Positions 5,040 to 11,298 of a stretch of 23,544 nt of DNA are shown piece by piece. The notes beneath the pieces were generated by a model. It was given only the letters and a program-made list of their open reading frames with translations, made no database searches and was not told the DNA's origin. Positions within the stretch are counted from its first letter, which is position 1. The number at the start of each line of letters is the position of its first letter. The translations under genes were made by a program, and so were the position numbers. This DNA is from a virus, in IMG/VR virus record IMGVR_UViG_3300025687_000338, positions 1 to 23,544 of that record. One strand, 5' to 3'.

Positions 5040-5573
5040 ATGTGGACAGATAAAGCGGTCGAAGATCTCAAGACGCTCTGGGCGAGAGGTCTTAGTGCCA
5101 GCCAGATCGCGGGCCAGCTCGGCGCTGTAAGCCGCAACGCCGTCATCGGGAAAGCTCATCGCCTTGGGCTTGCCGGCAGGGCTAGGCCAGAGCGTCAGGC
5201 CGTCGCCGCCAAGCACCAGCACCGCACGCGACACCGCTCCAAGGCAAAGGCGCCGCCGATGAACAAGCGCGAGAAGTCGCTGGCCGATCTTCTGACCGCC
5301 GAGCCCCTGCCGCCCAAGGAAGTCACCGACATCGCCCGCAAGACGTTCGCCGAGCTGGAGAGCACCGATTGCCGGTGGCCGGTCGGTGAGCCCGGAGAGC
5401 CCGGTTTTGGCTTCTGCGGCTGCAAGGCGTCGGCAGGCCTTCCTTACTGCCAGGACCACGCCCGCCGCGCCTACAGCGCCAGGATCGTCGGCCGTCCATC
5501 AGTTCCGACAGAGGTCGCCAGAGCGCCGGCATCGCTCACCGGCAAGGCCGTCCGCCATCTTTTTGGAACGTAA
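5040..5573 (+). CDS. gcrA: GcrA family cell-cycle regulator (177 aa)
   Basis: GcrA proteins bind RNA polymerase sigma-70 and activate promoters carrying methylated GANTC sites in alphaproteobacteria. The N-terminus, MWTDKAVEDLKTLWARGLSA then SQIAGQLGAVSRNAVIGKAH and RLGL, is the diagnostic GcrA helix-turn-helix (residues 1-44). After a basic, low-complexity linker (45-75), the C-terminal module has STDCRWPVGEPG and FCGCKASAGLPYCQDH (C111, C126, C128, C137, H140), as in chromosomal GcrA. The ATG at 5040 has a strong GGGGG ribosome site and begins the conserved sequence. It lies where lambda keeps cII, between a small HTH gene and the O-like replication gene. It may redirect host sigma-70 complexes to phage promoters according to methylation state. 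Confidence 0.93.
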   Translation: MWTDKAVEDLKTLWARGLSASQIAGQLGAVSRNAVIGKAHRLGLAGRARPERQAVAAKHQHRTRHRSKAKAPPMNKREKSLADLLTAEPLPPKEVTDIARKTFAELESTDCRWPVGEPGEPGFGFCGCKASAGLPYCQDHARRAYSARIVGRPSVPTEVARAPASLTGKAVRHLFGT

Positions 5574-5606
5574 AAAGAAAAGCCCCGGAGCTAGGCTCTC
5601 CGGGGC
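5572..5606 (-). terminator. Leftward intrinsic terminator between gcrA and the replication genes
   Basis: GCCCCGGAG (5582-5590) and CTCCGGGGC (5598-5606) form a perfect 9-base stem with a 7-base loop. Read leftward, the stem is followed by TTTTCTTTTT, so this is a textbook terminator for minus-strand transcription. Rightward there is no T-run. No leftward gene lies in front of it, which implies a short non-coding leftward transcript. Confidence 0.75.
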
Positions 5607-5668
5607 AATCCGTTGTCCGGGGCTTGGACAGGTACTCGAAACCAACTGATCCCGTCTGGAGGATCATT
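5572..5668 (-). ncRNA. Candidate short antisense RNA, position like lambda oop
   Basis: Bounded by the candidate promoter at 5675-5703 and the strong leftward terminator, a ~97-nt RNA would end at the gcrA stop codon and cover the GGAGG ribosome site of the short leader frame at 5669. Lambda encodes its leftward oop RNA in the same place, between cII and O. Only the terminator is strongly supported; the RNA itself is inference. Confidence 0.35.
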
Positions 5669-5722
5669 ATGCAAACGATAGCAAAGCAATTCGGCAGCAT
5701 CAAGGCGAGGGCCGCGAAATGA
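5669..5722 (+). CDS. Short leader peptide coupled to the replication gene (17 aa)
   Basis: ATG 5669 follows a strong ribosome site (CTGGAGGATCATT) and reads 17 codons (MQTIAKQFGSIKARAAK) to TGA 5720-5722, which overlaps the ATG of the O-like gene (ATGA). The O-like gene has no good ribosome site of its own, so ribosomes probably reach it through this leader. The basic peptide has no known family. The leader may exist only for coupling. Its ribosome site would be covered by the candidate antisense RNA on the other strand. Confidence 0.55.
   Translation: MQTIAKQFGSIKARAAK
5675..5703 (-). promoter_or_regulatory. Possible leftward promoter for an antisense RNA
   Basis: On the minus strand TTGATG (5703-5698) and TATCGT (5680-5675) are spaced by exactly 17 bases, with four of six consensus matches each. 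Transcription would begin near 5668 and run straight into the leftward terminator. Confidence 0.4.
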
Positions 5723-6501
5723 GTGTGTACGACGAGATGCGCGCCATCCTCGCCCTGGACCTCAAGCCGAACGAGCTTCGCGTCCTCATGACCTACCGCC
5801 TCGAGATGGACGAGGACACCCGGCAGGTGCGCGGCAAGACGCAAGAGCAATTGCGCGCTATGTGCGGTCTCAGCAAGTCGCAATTCAGCATGGCAAGCGG
5901 TGCTCTCGCCGAGCGCGGATTGATCGAAGTCGACAAGGCTCCGAACGCAGCAAGTACGGTCTTCGTTCTGGTTCCGAATTCCGATGGTTCCGAAAATCGG
6001 AACACCCGAAACTCGGAACTCGGAACACCCGAAATTCGGAACTCCGAGGTTCCGAATTCCGGAACTCCTCTTTATATCGGCTCCAGTAAGTCGGCTCCTA
6101 AGTCGACGAAAGGGGTTAGCGGGCGCGCGAACTCTCACAAATTCTGGTCGGAAGCGATCGGCCACGGAGCTCACCACCACGACGGCGGTGTTCGCATGGA
6201 CGGGGAGCGCATCGTCCTCGTCAACGGGACGAGAGCCGAATGGCTCGAGAAGTTCGACGGCGACGAGAACCGGCTCGACCTCGCCTTGCTGCAGGTTGCC
6301 GGTTTCATCCAGCCGAACAGTTCCCGCCCCCTGTCGGCGCAGGTCTCAAGCCAGCTCGCTCGCATCGCCGGCCAGCGCCACGACCAGACCATTCGCTACG
6401 AGGCTACGCGCGCCAAAGCGCAGCGGGCAGGACCGCAGCAGACCGGCAAGCGAACCCTTGCCGATGCCCTTCGTGATGCCGCAGCCAAGGAGTGCGCCTG
6501 A
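5719..6501 (+). CDS. Replication initiator-like protein, lambda O type layout (260 aa)
   Basis: Residues ~6-87 form a winged-helix domain of the kind in phage replication initiators and DnaD-like proteins: LKPNELRVLMTYRLEM, KTQEQLRAMCGLSKSQFSMA and GALAERGLIEVDK. A low-complexity linker (~88-125, rich in N, S, E, T, P) follows, then a C-terminal domain with helices (WSEAIGHGAH, RLDLALLQVAGFIQ). The linker is encoded by a cluster of short DNA repeats (5970-6062), just as the lambda origin iterons lie within gene O. By analogy it binds those repeats and recruits the helicase loader encoded by the next gene. The start ATG overlaps the leader frame. No helicase motifs are present, in line with an initiator rather than an enzyme. 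Confidence 0.72.
   Translation: MSVYDEMRAILALDLKPNELRVLMTYRLEMDEDTRQVRGKTQEQLRAMCGLSKSQFSMASGALAERGLIEVDKAPNAASTVFVLVPNSDGSENRNTRNSELGTPEIRNSEVPNSGTPLYIGSSKSAPKSTKGVSGRANSHKFWSEAIGHGAHHHDGGVRMDGERIVLVNGTRAEWLEKFDGDENRLDLALLQVAGFIQPNSSRPLSAQVSSQLARIAGQRHDQTIRYEATRAKAQRAGPQQTGKRTLADALRDAAAKECA
5970..6062. repeat. Iteron cluster, probable phage replication origin
   Basis: The word TCGGAAC or its complement GTTCCGA occurs seven times in about 90 bases (starts near 5971, 5988, 5997, 6013, 6020, 6036, 6049). Two 25-base copies beginning TCGGAACACCCGAAA (5997-6021, 6020-6044) differ at one base. GGTTCCGAATTCCG occurs exactly at 5970-5983 and 6048-6061, framing the array symmetrically. An AT-richer patch (TCTTTATAT, 6069-6077) follows. 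The array lies in the linker of the O-like gene, as in lambda. Confidence 0.75.
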
Positions 6502-7001
6502 TGTCGATTTCGCAGGAGATCATTGCCCGGTTTATGGCCGTATTTGGCGAGCCGCGCACGACCGATCCGGACCTGTTTCTCAAAGAATATGCCCGCTGCA
6601 TGGACGGCTACGATGAGGCCGCGCTGCGCAAGGCTGCCGACAAGCTGATCGCCTCGAGCACGTTCTGGCCGAAGCCGGCAGAACTTCTGGCCGAGACGCG
6701 GAAGGCGTTGGCCGACGCTGCGCGCCACCGCCGGCCCCATGTGCCGGCTGAGCATGAGCAGATTGAGCGGCGCGAAGTGTCGCCGGAGGCAAGAGCACGA
6801 ACCGACAAACTGGTCGCTGATCTCAAAGCCAAGCTGACGCTGACGAGCCAAGAGCCGACGCCTCGGCCGGTCGATGCCAGCGCCGGAAGCTTCTACGACA
6901 TGCAGCGCAACAGCCCCAACAAGGGCCTGCACATGACGCGGGAAGGCTTGGCCCGCCTCACCGAGCAATCCCGCCGCCAGACCGGGGAGCGCGATGAATG
7001 A
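6501..7001 (+). CDS. Helicase-loader-like replication protein (166 aa)
   Basis: The N-terminal ~75 residues are helical and end in a typical loader pattern: an F-G-E-P start, YARCMDGYDEAALRKAADKL and SSTFWPKPAELLAETRKAL, resembling the G39P/lambda P-like proteins that bind the replicative helicase (a GY-x-x-x-x-L-x-x-A helix followed by a P-x-P-A-E motif). The rest is charged and probably disordered, with ITAM-free, low-complexity segments. It has no ATPase motifs, so it is not DnaC-like. ATG 6501 overlaps the stop of the O-like gene (TGATG). Order O-like then loader matches lambda O-P. The similarity is by pattern only. Confidence 0.6.
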   Translation: MSISQEIIARFMAVFGEPRTTDPDLFLKEYARCMDGYDEAALRKAADKLIASSTFWPKPAELLAETRKALADAARHRRPHVPAEHEQIERREVSPEARARTDKLVADLKAKLTLTSQEPTPRPVDASAGSFYDMQRNSPNKGLHMTREGLARLTEQSRRQTGERDE

Positions 7002-7195
7002 TGGCCGACTTCGAGAAGCTCGCCCACGACGCCCGCCTCGCGGCGCAGAAATGGTCCGAAGACTGGCGCTATGAGTTCGAGGAGCGCGCCGCCATCAAGG
7101 AGATCGACGGCGGTATCCCGCGCGCAAGGGCCACATTCGAGGCCTTCTGCGAGATCCGCAAACGCAAGCAGGAATGGGAGGCCAAGGGGCAATGA
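6998..7195 (+). CDS. Small hypothetical protein (65 aa)
   Basis: ATG 6998 overlaps the upstream stop (ATGA); the next codon is also ATG. The product (MMADFEKLAHDARLAAQKW onward) is charged and almost all helical, with a short break at DGGIPRARA. No domain is recognised. It is translationally coupled both to the loader upstream and to the helicase downstream, so it probably belongs to the replication unit. Coding is supported by the overlaps and natural composition. Confidence 0.65.
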   Translation: MMADFEKLAHDARLAAQKWSEDWRYEFEERAAIKEIDGGIPRARATFEAFCEIRKRKQEWEAKGQ

Positions 7196-8598
7196 GCAAC
7201 TACATCGATCTTCTGGAAAGAAAAAACGCATCATTTTCGCCGCGTGGCATGGCGCGCGTCCCACGCCTGGCTGATGAGATGTTTCCGCATCAGAGACATT
7301 CGACGGAGTTCGCACTGCGCGCCGGGTGCTCTGCGATGTTTCTCGACACGGGCCTCGGCAAGTCGCTGTGCGCTCTCGAATGGGGGCGCGTCGTTGTCGA
7401 GCACACGAATAAGCCGGTCCTGATGCTGGCGCCTCTGGCTGTCGGTCCACAGCATCAACGGGAGGCGGAGAAGTTCGGCATCGCGGCCCGCTACATCCGC
7501 GAACCAGAGGATGTGAGTGGGGCCGGTGTGTGGATCACCAACTACGAGCGGCTGGAAAAATTCGACGCATCTAGTTTTTCCGGCGTCATTCTCGACGAGT
7601 CGTCCATCCTGAAATCCTTCACGGGAGCAACGACGCGAGCGCTCATGAGCGCATTTGCGGATACGCCTTTCAAGCTCGCGTGCACCGCTACGCCCGCGCC
7701 GAACGATCATACCGAGCTTGGCCAGCACGCGGAGTTCCTTGGCATCATGCGGACCATGGAAATGCTGGCCCAGTGGTTCATCAACGACACCAGCACGGCT
7801 AGTCAAGACTGGCGTCTAAAGAAGCATGCTGTGCGCCCCTTCTGGGATTGGGTCGCGAGCTGGTCGCGGTGCATCTCGAAGCCGTCAGATATCGGTTTCG
7901 ATGATGGTAATTTCTCTTTGCCCGATCTCGTCATGCACCAGCACGTAGTAGAGGTTGATCGTTCGGTTGATGCTGGCGAGGAGAAGGACGGCCAGGCGCG
8001 GCTTCTGCGCATGCCAGAAACCAGTGCGACGTCAATCCATCGCGAGAAGCGTATGACGGTTGATGCGCGGGCGGACAGGATCGCTGCCATGGTTGCCGCA
8101 GAGCGCGACGAGCCGTGGATCGTGTGGTGCGACACCGATTATGAGGCTGATGCACTCACGAACCGCATCCCGGACGCGATGGAAGTGCGCGGCTCCATGC
8201 GTGCCGACGTAAAGGAGGAGAGGCTGGTCGCGTTCAGTCTCGGCAAGGCCCGCGTGATCGTCACCAAGCCGAGTATCGCCGGATACGGTCTCAACTGGCA
8301 GCACTGCGCGAGGCAGGCATTTGTTGGCCTATCGTTCAGCTACGAGAGCTTTTATCAGGCCATTCGGAGATCGTGGAGGTTCGGCCAGACGCGGCCAGTG
8401 CACGTCCATGTCGCCATGGGGGACACGGAAAAGGCAATATGGGACGTGGTGAGCCGTAAGAGCGGCGATCATGACCGCATGAAGAACGAGATGCGCGGTG
8501 CCATGAGCCGCGCGGTTAACGTGCACCAGCCACGGAAGCCGTACACGCCGACAAAGAACGTCATCATTCCATCTTGGATCGAGGGGAGCGCAGCATGA
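7192..8598 (+). CDS. SNF2/DEAD-like superfamily 2 helicase (468 aa)
   Basis: An ATP-dependent DNA translocase or helicase. Motif I is DTGLGKS (residues 52-58), preceded by the FPHQ block. TNYERL (116-121) is motif Ia/b-like. Motif II is DESS (135-138), variant of DEAD/DESH, and motif III is TATP (165-168). In the second RecA domain come GYGLNWQHC and AIRRSWRFGQTRPVHVH, carrying the motif V and arginine-finger motif VI (RRSWRFGQ). This architecture is typical of phage SNF2-type proteins such as those next to VRR-NUC or methyltransferase genes. ATG 7192 overlaps the upstream stop. It is directly followed, with ATGA coupling, by a DNA methyltransferase, so the two may act on the same DNA. GC content at third positions looks somewhat lower than in the flanking genes. 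Confidence 0.88.
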   Translation: MSNYIDLLERKNASFSPRGMARVPRLADEMFPHQRHSTEFALRAGCSAMFLDTGLGKSLCALEWGRVVVEHTNKPVLMLAPLAVGPQHQREAEKFGIAARYIREPEDVSGAGVWITNYERLEKFDASSFSGVILDESSILKSFTGATTRALMSAFADTPFKLACTATPAPNDHTELGQHAEFLGIMRTMEMLAQWFINDTSTASQDWRLKKHAVRPFWDWVASWSRCISKPSDIGFDDGNFSLPDLVMHQHVVEVDRSVDAGEEKDGQARLLRMPETSATSIHREKRMTVDARADRIAAMVAAERDEPWIVWCDTDYEADALTNRIPDAMEVRGSMRADVKEERLVAFSLGKARVIVTKPSIAGYGLNWQHCARQAFVGLSFSYESFYQAIRRSWRFGQTRPVHVHVAMGDTEKAIWDVVSRKSGDHDRMKNEMRGAMSRAVNVHQPRKPYTPTKNVIIPSWIEGSAA

Positions 8599-9491
8599 AC
8601 ACCATTATCAATCAAGCCGACGGCAAGACATTTTCGGCGATTCATGGCGATTGCGTTATGGGCATGTCTGATCTGCCCGACGCCAGCGTCGGGTTCTCGA
8701 TATACTCGCCGCCATTCTCGGATCTTTTCGTCTATTCGGATAGCGCTGCCGATATGGGCAACAACGTCTCTGACAGCGCTTTTTTCGAGCAGTACGGGCA
8801 TGTTATCGCGCAAAAAATGCGCGTCCTGAAACCGGGGAGGTTGACTGCGGTACACTGCACGGATCTACCTGCCCGCAAAGGGAAAGACGGATATATCGGC
8901 CTCAAGGGCTTTTCCGACGACATCGTGCGCGCGCACCAGGATGCAGGGTTTATCTATCATTCGCGCATCACGATCTGGAAGGACCCTGTTGTTGAGATGC
9001 AGCGCACGAAAGCCATCGGTCTACTCTACAAGCAGCTCAAAAAAGACAGCGCCATGAGCCGGGCCGGCATGGCGGACTATCTGCTGGTGTTTCGGAAGCC
9101 CGGCGACAATCCCGAGCCAATCGAGCACTCGACACAGGATATCCCTGTCGATATCTGGCAGAAGTGGGCCAGCCCCGTGTGGATGGATATCAACCAGACT
9201 GACGTCTTGAATGGCCGGCAGGCGCGATGCGAGGAAGATGAGAAGCATATTTGCCCGTTGCAGTTGCCGCTGATCGAGCGAGCCATCCGGCTGTGGTCAA
9301 ACCAGGGCGATGTCGTGTTGTCCCCGTTCATGGGGATCGGGTCTGAAGGCGTTGTCGCCATGCGGACGCGCCGAAAGTTCATCGGGTTCGAGTTAAAGGA
9401 AAGCTACTGGCGGCAGGCATGCCGGTTCATTGCCGACGCCGAGGATGCGTCGGCCGGCGGATCGTTGCTCGACATTATGGGGGCGGCATGA
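8595..9491 (+). CDS. DNA (N4/N6) methyltransferase, beta-type motif order (298 aa)
   Basis: An amino-methyltransferase acting on adenine N6 or cytosine N4 in DNA. The catalytic motif IV is SPPF (residues 38-41), near the N-terminus just after HGDC. The SAM-binding motif I comes late, as SPFMGIGSEG (243-252), followed by GFELKESYW. This order (IV before I) defines the beta group. The target recognition region lies between, around residues 90-220. No restriction endonuclease is adjacent, so this is an orphan enzyme, perhaps protecting phage DNA from host restriction or altering regulatory sites. SPPF rather than DPPY argues against simple CcrM-like GANTC specificity, though specificity cannot be read from the sequence. 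Start overlaps the helicase stop (ATGA). Confidence 0.88.
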   Translation: MNTIINQADGKTFSAIHGDCVMGMSDLPDASVGFSIYSPPFSDLFVYSDSAADMGNNVSDSAFFEQYGHVIAQKMRVLKPGRLTAVHCTDLPARKGKDGYIGLKGFSDDIVRAHQDAGFIYHSRITIWKDPVVEMQRTKAIGLLYKQLKKDSAMSRAGMADYLLVFRKPGDNPEPIEHSTQDIPVDIWQKWASPVWMDINQTDVLNGRQARCEEDEKHICPLQLPLIERAIRLWSNQGDVVLSPFMGIGSEGVVAMRTRRKFIGFELKESYWRQACRFIADAEDASAGGSLLDIMGAA

Positions 9492-9709
9492 ATCTCGAAA
9501 TCTGGCTCCTGTGGGCCGTTCTGGAAACCGGCGAGTCTGGCCCTGTCCCTGTCTCCCGCATGATCTGCGAGCTCACGGAGAGCGAGGTCAGCGCCGGCAA
9601 GGTGGTGACGGCCGAAAGGGCTTTCGACACGCCGAGGATCTTGGAAGCCTCCTGCCTCGGTCCCTATCTCCCGCCGTCGGATGGGATTTGTGAGGAGCCT
9701 GCGTCATGA
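9488..9709 (+). CDS. Small hypothetical protein (73 aa)
   Basis: ATG 9488 overlaps the methyltransferase stop (ATGA). The product begins MNLEIWLLWAVLETGESGPV and ends in a Pro/acidic tail. The first 13 residues are hydrophobic but with a weak positive charge, so a signal anchor is unlikely though not excluded. Two or three cysteines are spread out. No family is recognised. The next gene again overlaps its stop. Confidence 0.6.
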   Translation: MNLEIWLLWAVLETGESGPVPVSRMICELTESEVSAGKVVTAERAFDTPRILEASCLGPYLPPSDGICEEPAS

Positions 9710-10290
9710 GGATAGCAATCGCCCTTGCCGCTGTGTGTCTCGCGTCTCCAGTGGCCGCCTACGACTACGACCAGCGCTGGATAGGCCAGACGATCAGGCA
9801 GGGCCATCACGTCGAGCACCGGGCCAAGCCGCGCCCGGTCAAGCGGCACACGCCGAAGCCCAAGCCGGCGCCGAAGGTCGTCAAGGACGAGCACCCCGAG
9901 GCCCGCGTCTACGGCGTCACCATCCGCATGGTCCAGATCGACAAGCGGGATTGTCACGGCGGCTGTTGCCCGGCCGTGGAGAACATCTCTCGTGACCACA
10001 GCAGCCAGGACCGCGCGTGGAACGACGCCCAGCTTGGCTGGATGAAGGCCGTGGCCGTCCGCTACGGCTCCATGTACGCGGACATTCAAAATTCCGACTG
10101 GTCGGGCCTCGTCAAGCAGTGCTTCCGCAGCTCGTTCGGGGAGAGCTGGCTCGATCGCAACCTCGAGGCGGCGGCGAAAAACACCGGCATCTCCGACGGC
10201 CACAAGTGGACCTGCCGCATCATCGCCCGCCCCTGCATCCAGCCCGTGGACGGTGCGATCGATACCAAGCTCAAGGGGGATAGCCGGTGA
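9706..10290 (+). CDS. Exported cysteine-containing protein (194 aa)
   Basis: A clear signal peptide (MRIAIALAAVCLASPVAA, cleavage likely before YDYD) indicates export to the periplasm; there is no proper lipobox. A basic, Pro/Lys-rich stretch follows (KPRPVKRHTPKPKPAPK), then a folded domain with DCHGGCC, a conserved-looking SQDRAWNDAQLGWMKAVAVR helix, and further cysteines (KQCF, WTCRI, RPCIQ). The paired cysteines suggest disulfides formed in the periplasm. I do not recognise the family. An exported protein in the middle of the replication/transcription region is unusual; it could modify the envelope in lysogeny or infection. Confidence 0.7.
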   Translation: MRIAIALAAVCLASPVAAYDYDQRWIGQTIRQGHHVEHRAKPRPVKRHTPKPKPAPKVVKDEHPEARVYGVTIRMVQIDKRDCHGGCCPAVENISRDHSSQDRAWNDAQLGWMKAVAVRYGSMYADIQNSDWSGLVKQCFRSSFGESWLDRNLEAAAKNTGISDGHKWTCRIIARPCIQPVDGAIDTKLKGDSR

Positions 10291-10493
10291 ACGCCAACCT
10301 CAACGTCGGCCAGATCATCAGCCAAGTTACGTCCATCATCACCACCATCGTCGGCATTGCCCTGCTGGTGCTCATTGCCGGCACCGTGGCGGCAAAGTTT
10401 GGCGTCCGGGCCAGCTTCCTGCCTCAGACGGGAGAGCAGGCTCTGGCGTGGCTCTGCGGGGCTTGGTGGCTCTATCGGGGAGGGAAGCTGTGA
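10287..10493 (+). CDS. Small two-span membrane protein (68 aa)
   Basis: GTG 10287 overlaps the upstream stop (GTGA). A Thr/Ile-rich hydrophobic segment (ITTIVGIALLVLIAGTVAA, residues ~17-37) is followed by a short basic piece (KFGVR) and a second weaker segment (GEQALAWLCGAWWLY). It probably sits in the inner membrane as a hairpin. Size and topology resemble small holins, but lysis genes are otherwise absent and the context is early, so I do not call it a holin. It follows an exported protein with which it may cooperate. Confidence 0.62.
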   Translation: MNANLNVGQIISQVTSIITTIVGIALLVLIAGTVAAKFGVRASFLPQTGEQALAWLCGAWWLYRGGKL

Positions 10494-10759
10494 TCGACGC
10501 CGACAGCGCTCGCCGCGAGTTGGCCCGCATGCACGAGTGCCTGCCGTATTTTACCGAGGCCGAATGCCGGCGGGCCGACCAACTGATCGACATCATCAAC
10601 GAGGCCAGCATGGCAACCCGCGTCAAAGGCACCGTGAAGGACGGCAAGTTCAAGCCGAAGGATTCCACCCCCGCCCCTCTCCGCAAGGGCAAGGCTCTCA
10701 AGGCTGCCCGCGTCGAGAAGGGCCTCAAGGCCAACAGGGCTCGATCGAAAGCGACGTGA
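10490..10759 (+). CDS. Hypothetical protein with basic tail (89 aa)
   Basis: GTG 10490 overlaps the upstream stop and is preceded by GGGGAGGGAAG, a strong ribosome site, which decides the start. The first half is an acidic helix (DADSARRELARMHECLPYFT, then EAECRRADQLIDIINEA). The second half is very basic (KGTVKDGKFKPKDSTP and many Lys/Arg to the end), suggesting nucleic-acid or membrane-surface contact. An internal ATG (MATRVKG) could give a short basic protein alone. No family is recognised. Confidence 0.6.
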   Translation: MIDADSARRELARMHECLPYFTEAECRRADQLIDIINEASMATRVKGTVKDGKFKPKDSTPAPLRKGKALKAARVEKGLKANRARSKAT

Positions 10760-10760
10760 C

Positions 10761-10802
10761 TGGTCGGAATTGGTCGGTGAATTTCCGACCATTTTCCGAC
10801 CA
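10761..10802. repeat. Nested inverted repeats TGGTCGG (four half-sites)
   Basis: Four copies of TGGTCGG or its complement occur in 42 bases: 10761, 10771 forward; 10785, 10796 reversed. The outer pair (TGGTCGGAA/TTCCGACCA) and the inner pair (TGGTCGG/CCGACCA, 7-base loop) are perfect. The element fills the gap between two genes and is either a stem-loop in RNA or a double operator. Confidence 0.65.
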
Positions 10803-10822
10803 GAGCAGAGAAAGATTAGGCC

Positions 10823-11062
10823 ATGATCAAGGCAAGGTTGCGGAAGCACGATATTCCGATTGCAGTATTGGTGTGGGACGACGAAGAAGGCGAAGGCCGC
10901 GTTGTTTGGGATAAGCACGCAGTAAAGCAAGCTGAACGCATCGTTATGCTGGACGGAATGGTAGATTGGCGGGCCGCTTTGATTGCCGAATACAATGCGT
11001 GGCTGGAGGACGAGACCAAAGGCATGCCCGAGGCCAACCGCGAGAAGGCGAGGAAGGCATGA
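10823..11062 (+). CDS. Hypothetical protein (79 aa)
   Basis: First gene after the TGGTCGG inverted repeats. It starts MIKARLRKHDIPIAVLVWDD and contains two short beta-like strands (IPIAVLVWDD, GRVVWDK) followed by a helix (AVKQAERIVMLDGMVDWRAA) and a charged C-terminus. No motif or family is recognised. The stop overlaps the next start (ATGA). The ribosome site is weak (AGAGAAAG). It might be controlled by whatever binds the repeats upstream. Confidence 0.6.
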   Translation: MIKARLRKHDIPIAVLVWDDEEGEGRVVWDKHAVKQAERIVMLDGMVDWRAALIAEYNAWLEDETKGMPEANREKARKA

Positions 11063-11298
11063 GCAAGCGCAAGCAGAGGCATGCAGTGTTGTCATTCATC
11101 CGAGAGCACATAGCTGAAAATGACTGCTGGCCAAGCAGAAAGGCCATCGGGCAGAAGATGGGCTGGTCCAGCTCGGCAGGCGTTGCGGACTGTCTTTGCG
11201 CTCTCCTGCGCTATGGAGAAATACGCCGCATCGAAGGTGCGGTGCCTCGCACGCCTCTTGGCGATCAATTTGAGTTGGTGGCGGAGGACCGCGCATGA
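11059..11298 (+). CDS. LexA-like winged-helix DNA-binding protein (79 aa)
   Basis: RQRHAVLSFIREHIAENDC, then WPSRKAIGQKMGWSSSAGVA and CALLRYGEIRRIEG, matches the layout of the LexA N-terminal winged helix: a first helix ending in I-x-E/N, P-S-x-x-x-I/A-x-x-x-G, S-S-x-x-x-V recognition helix, then a wing with G-x-I-x-R. The peptidase half of LexA is absent, so this is a bare DNA-binding module that could compete for or modulate phage or SOS operators. The ATG at 11059 overlaps the previous stop; longer frames upstream are artefacts. It belongs to the unit that ends with the NusG-like gene. Confidence 0.72.
   Translation: MSKRKQRHAVLSFIREHIAENDCWPSRKAIGQKMGWSSSAGVADCLCALLRYGEIRRIEGAVPRTPLGDQFELVAEDRA

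Noticed and set aside
5536-6180. Minus-strand frame of 214 codons across gcrA end and the O-like gene
   Set aside because: It crosses the strong leftward terminator and the iterons, and has shadow-like composition.
10287-10493. Holin call for the two-span membrane protein
   Set aside because: Size and topology fit loosely, but no endolysin or spanin is nearby and it sits in the early region.
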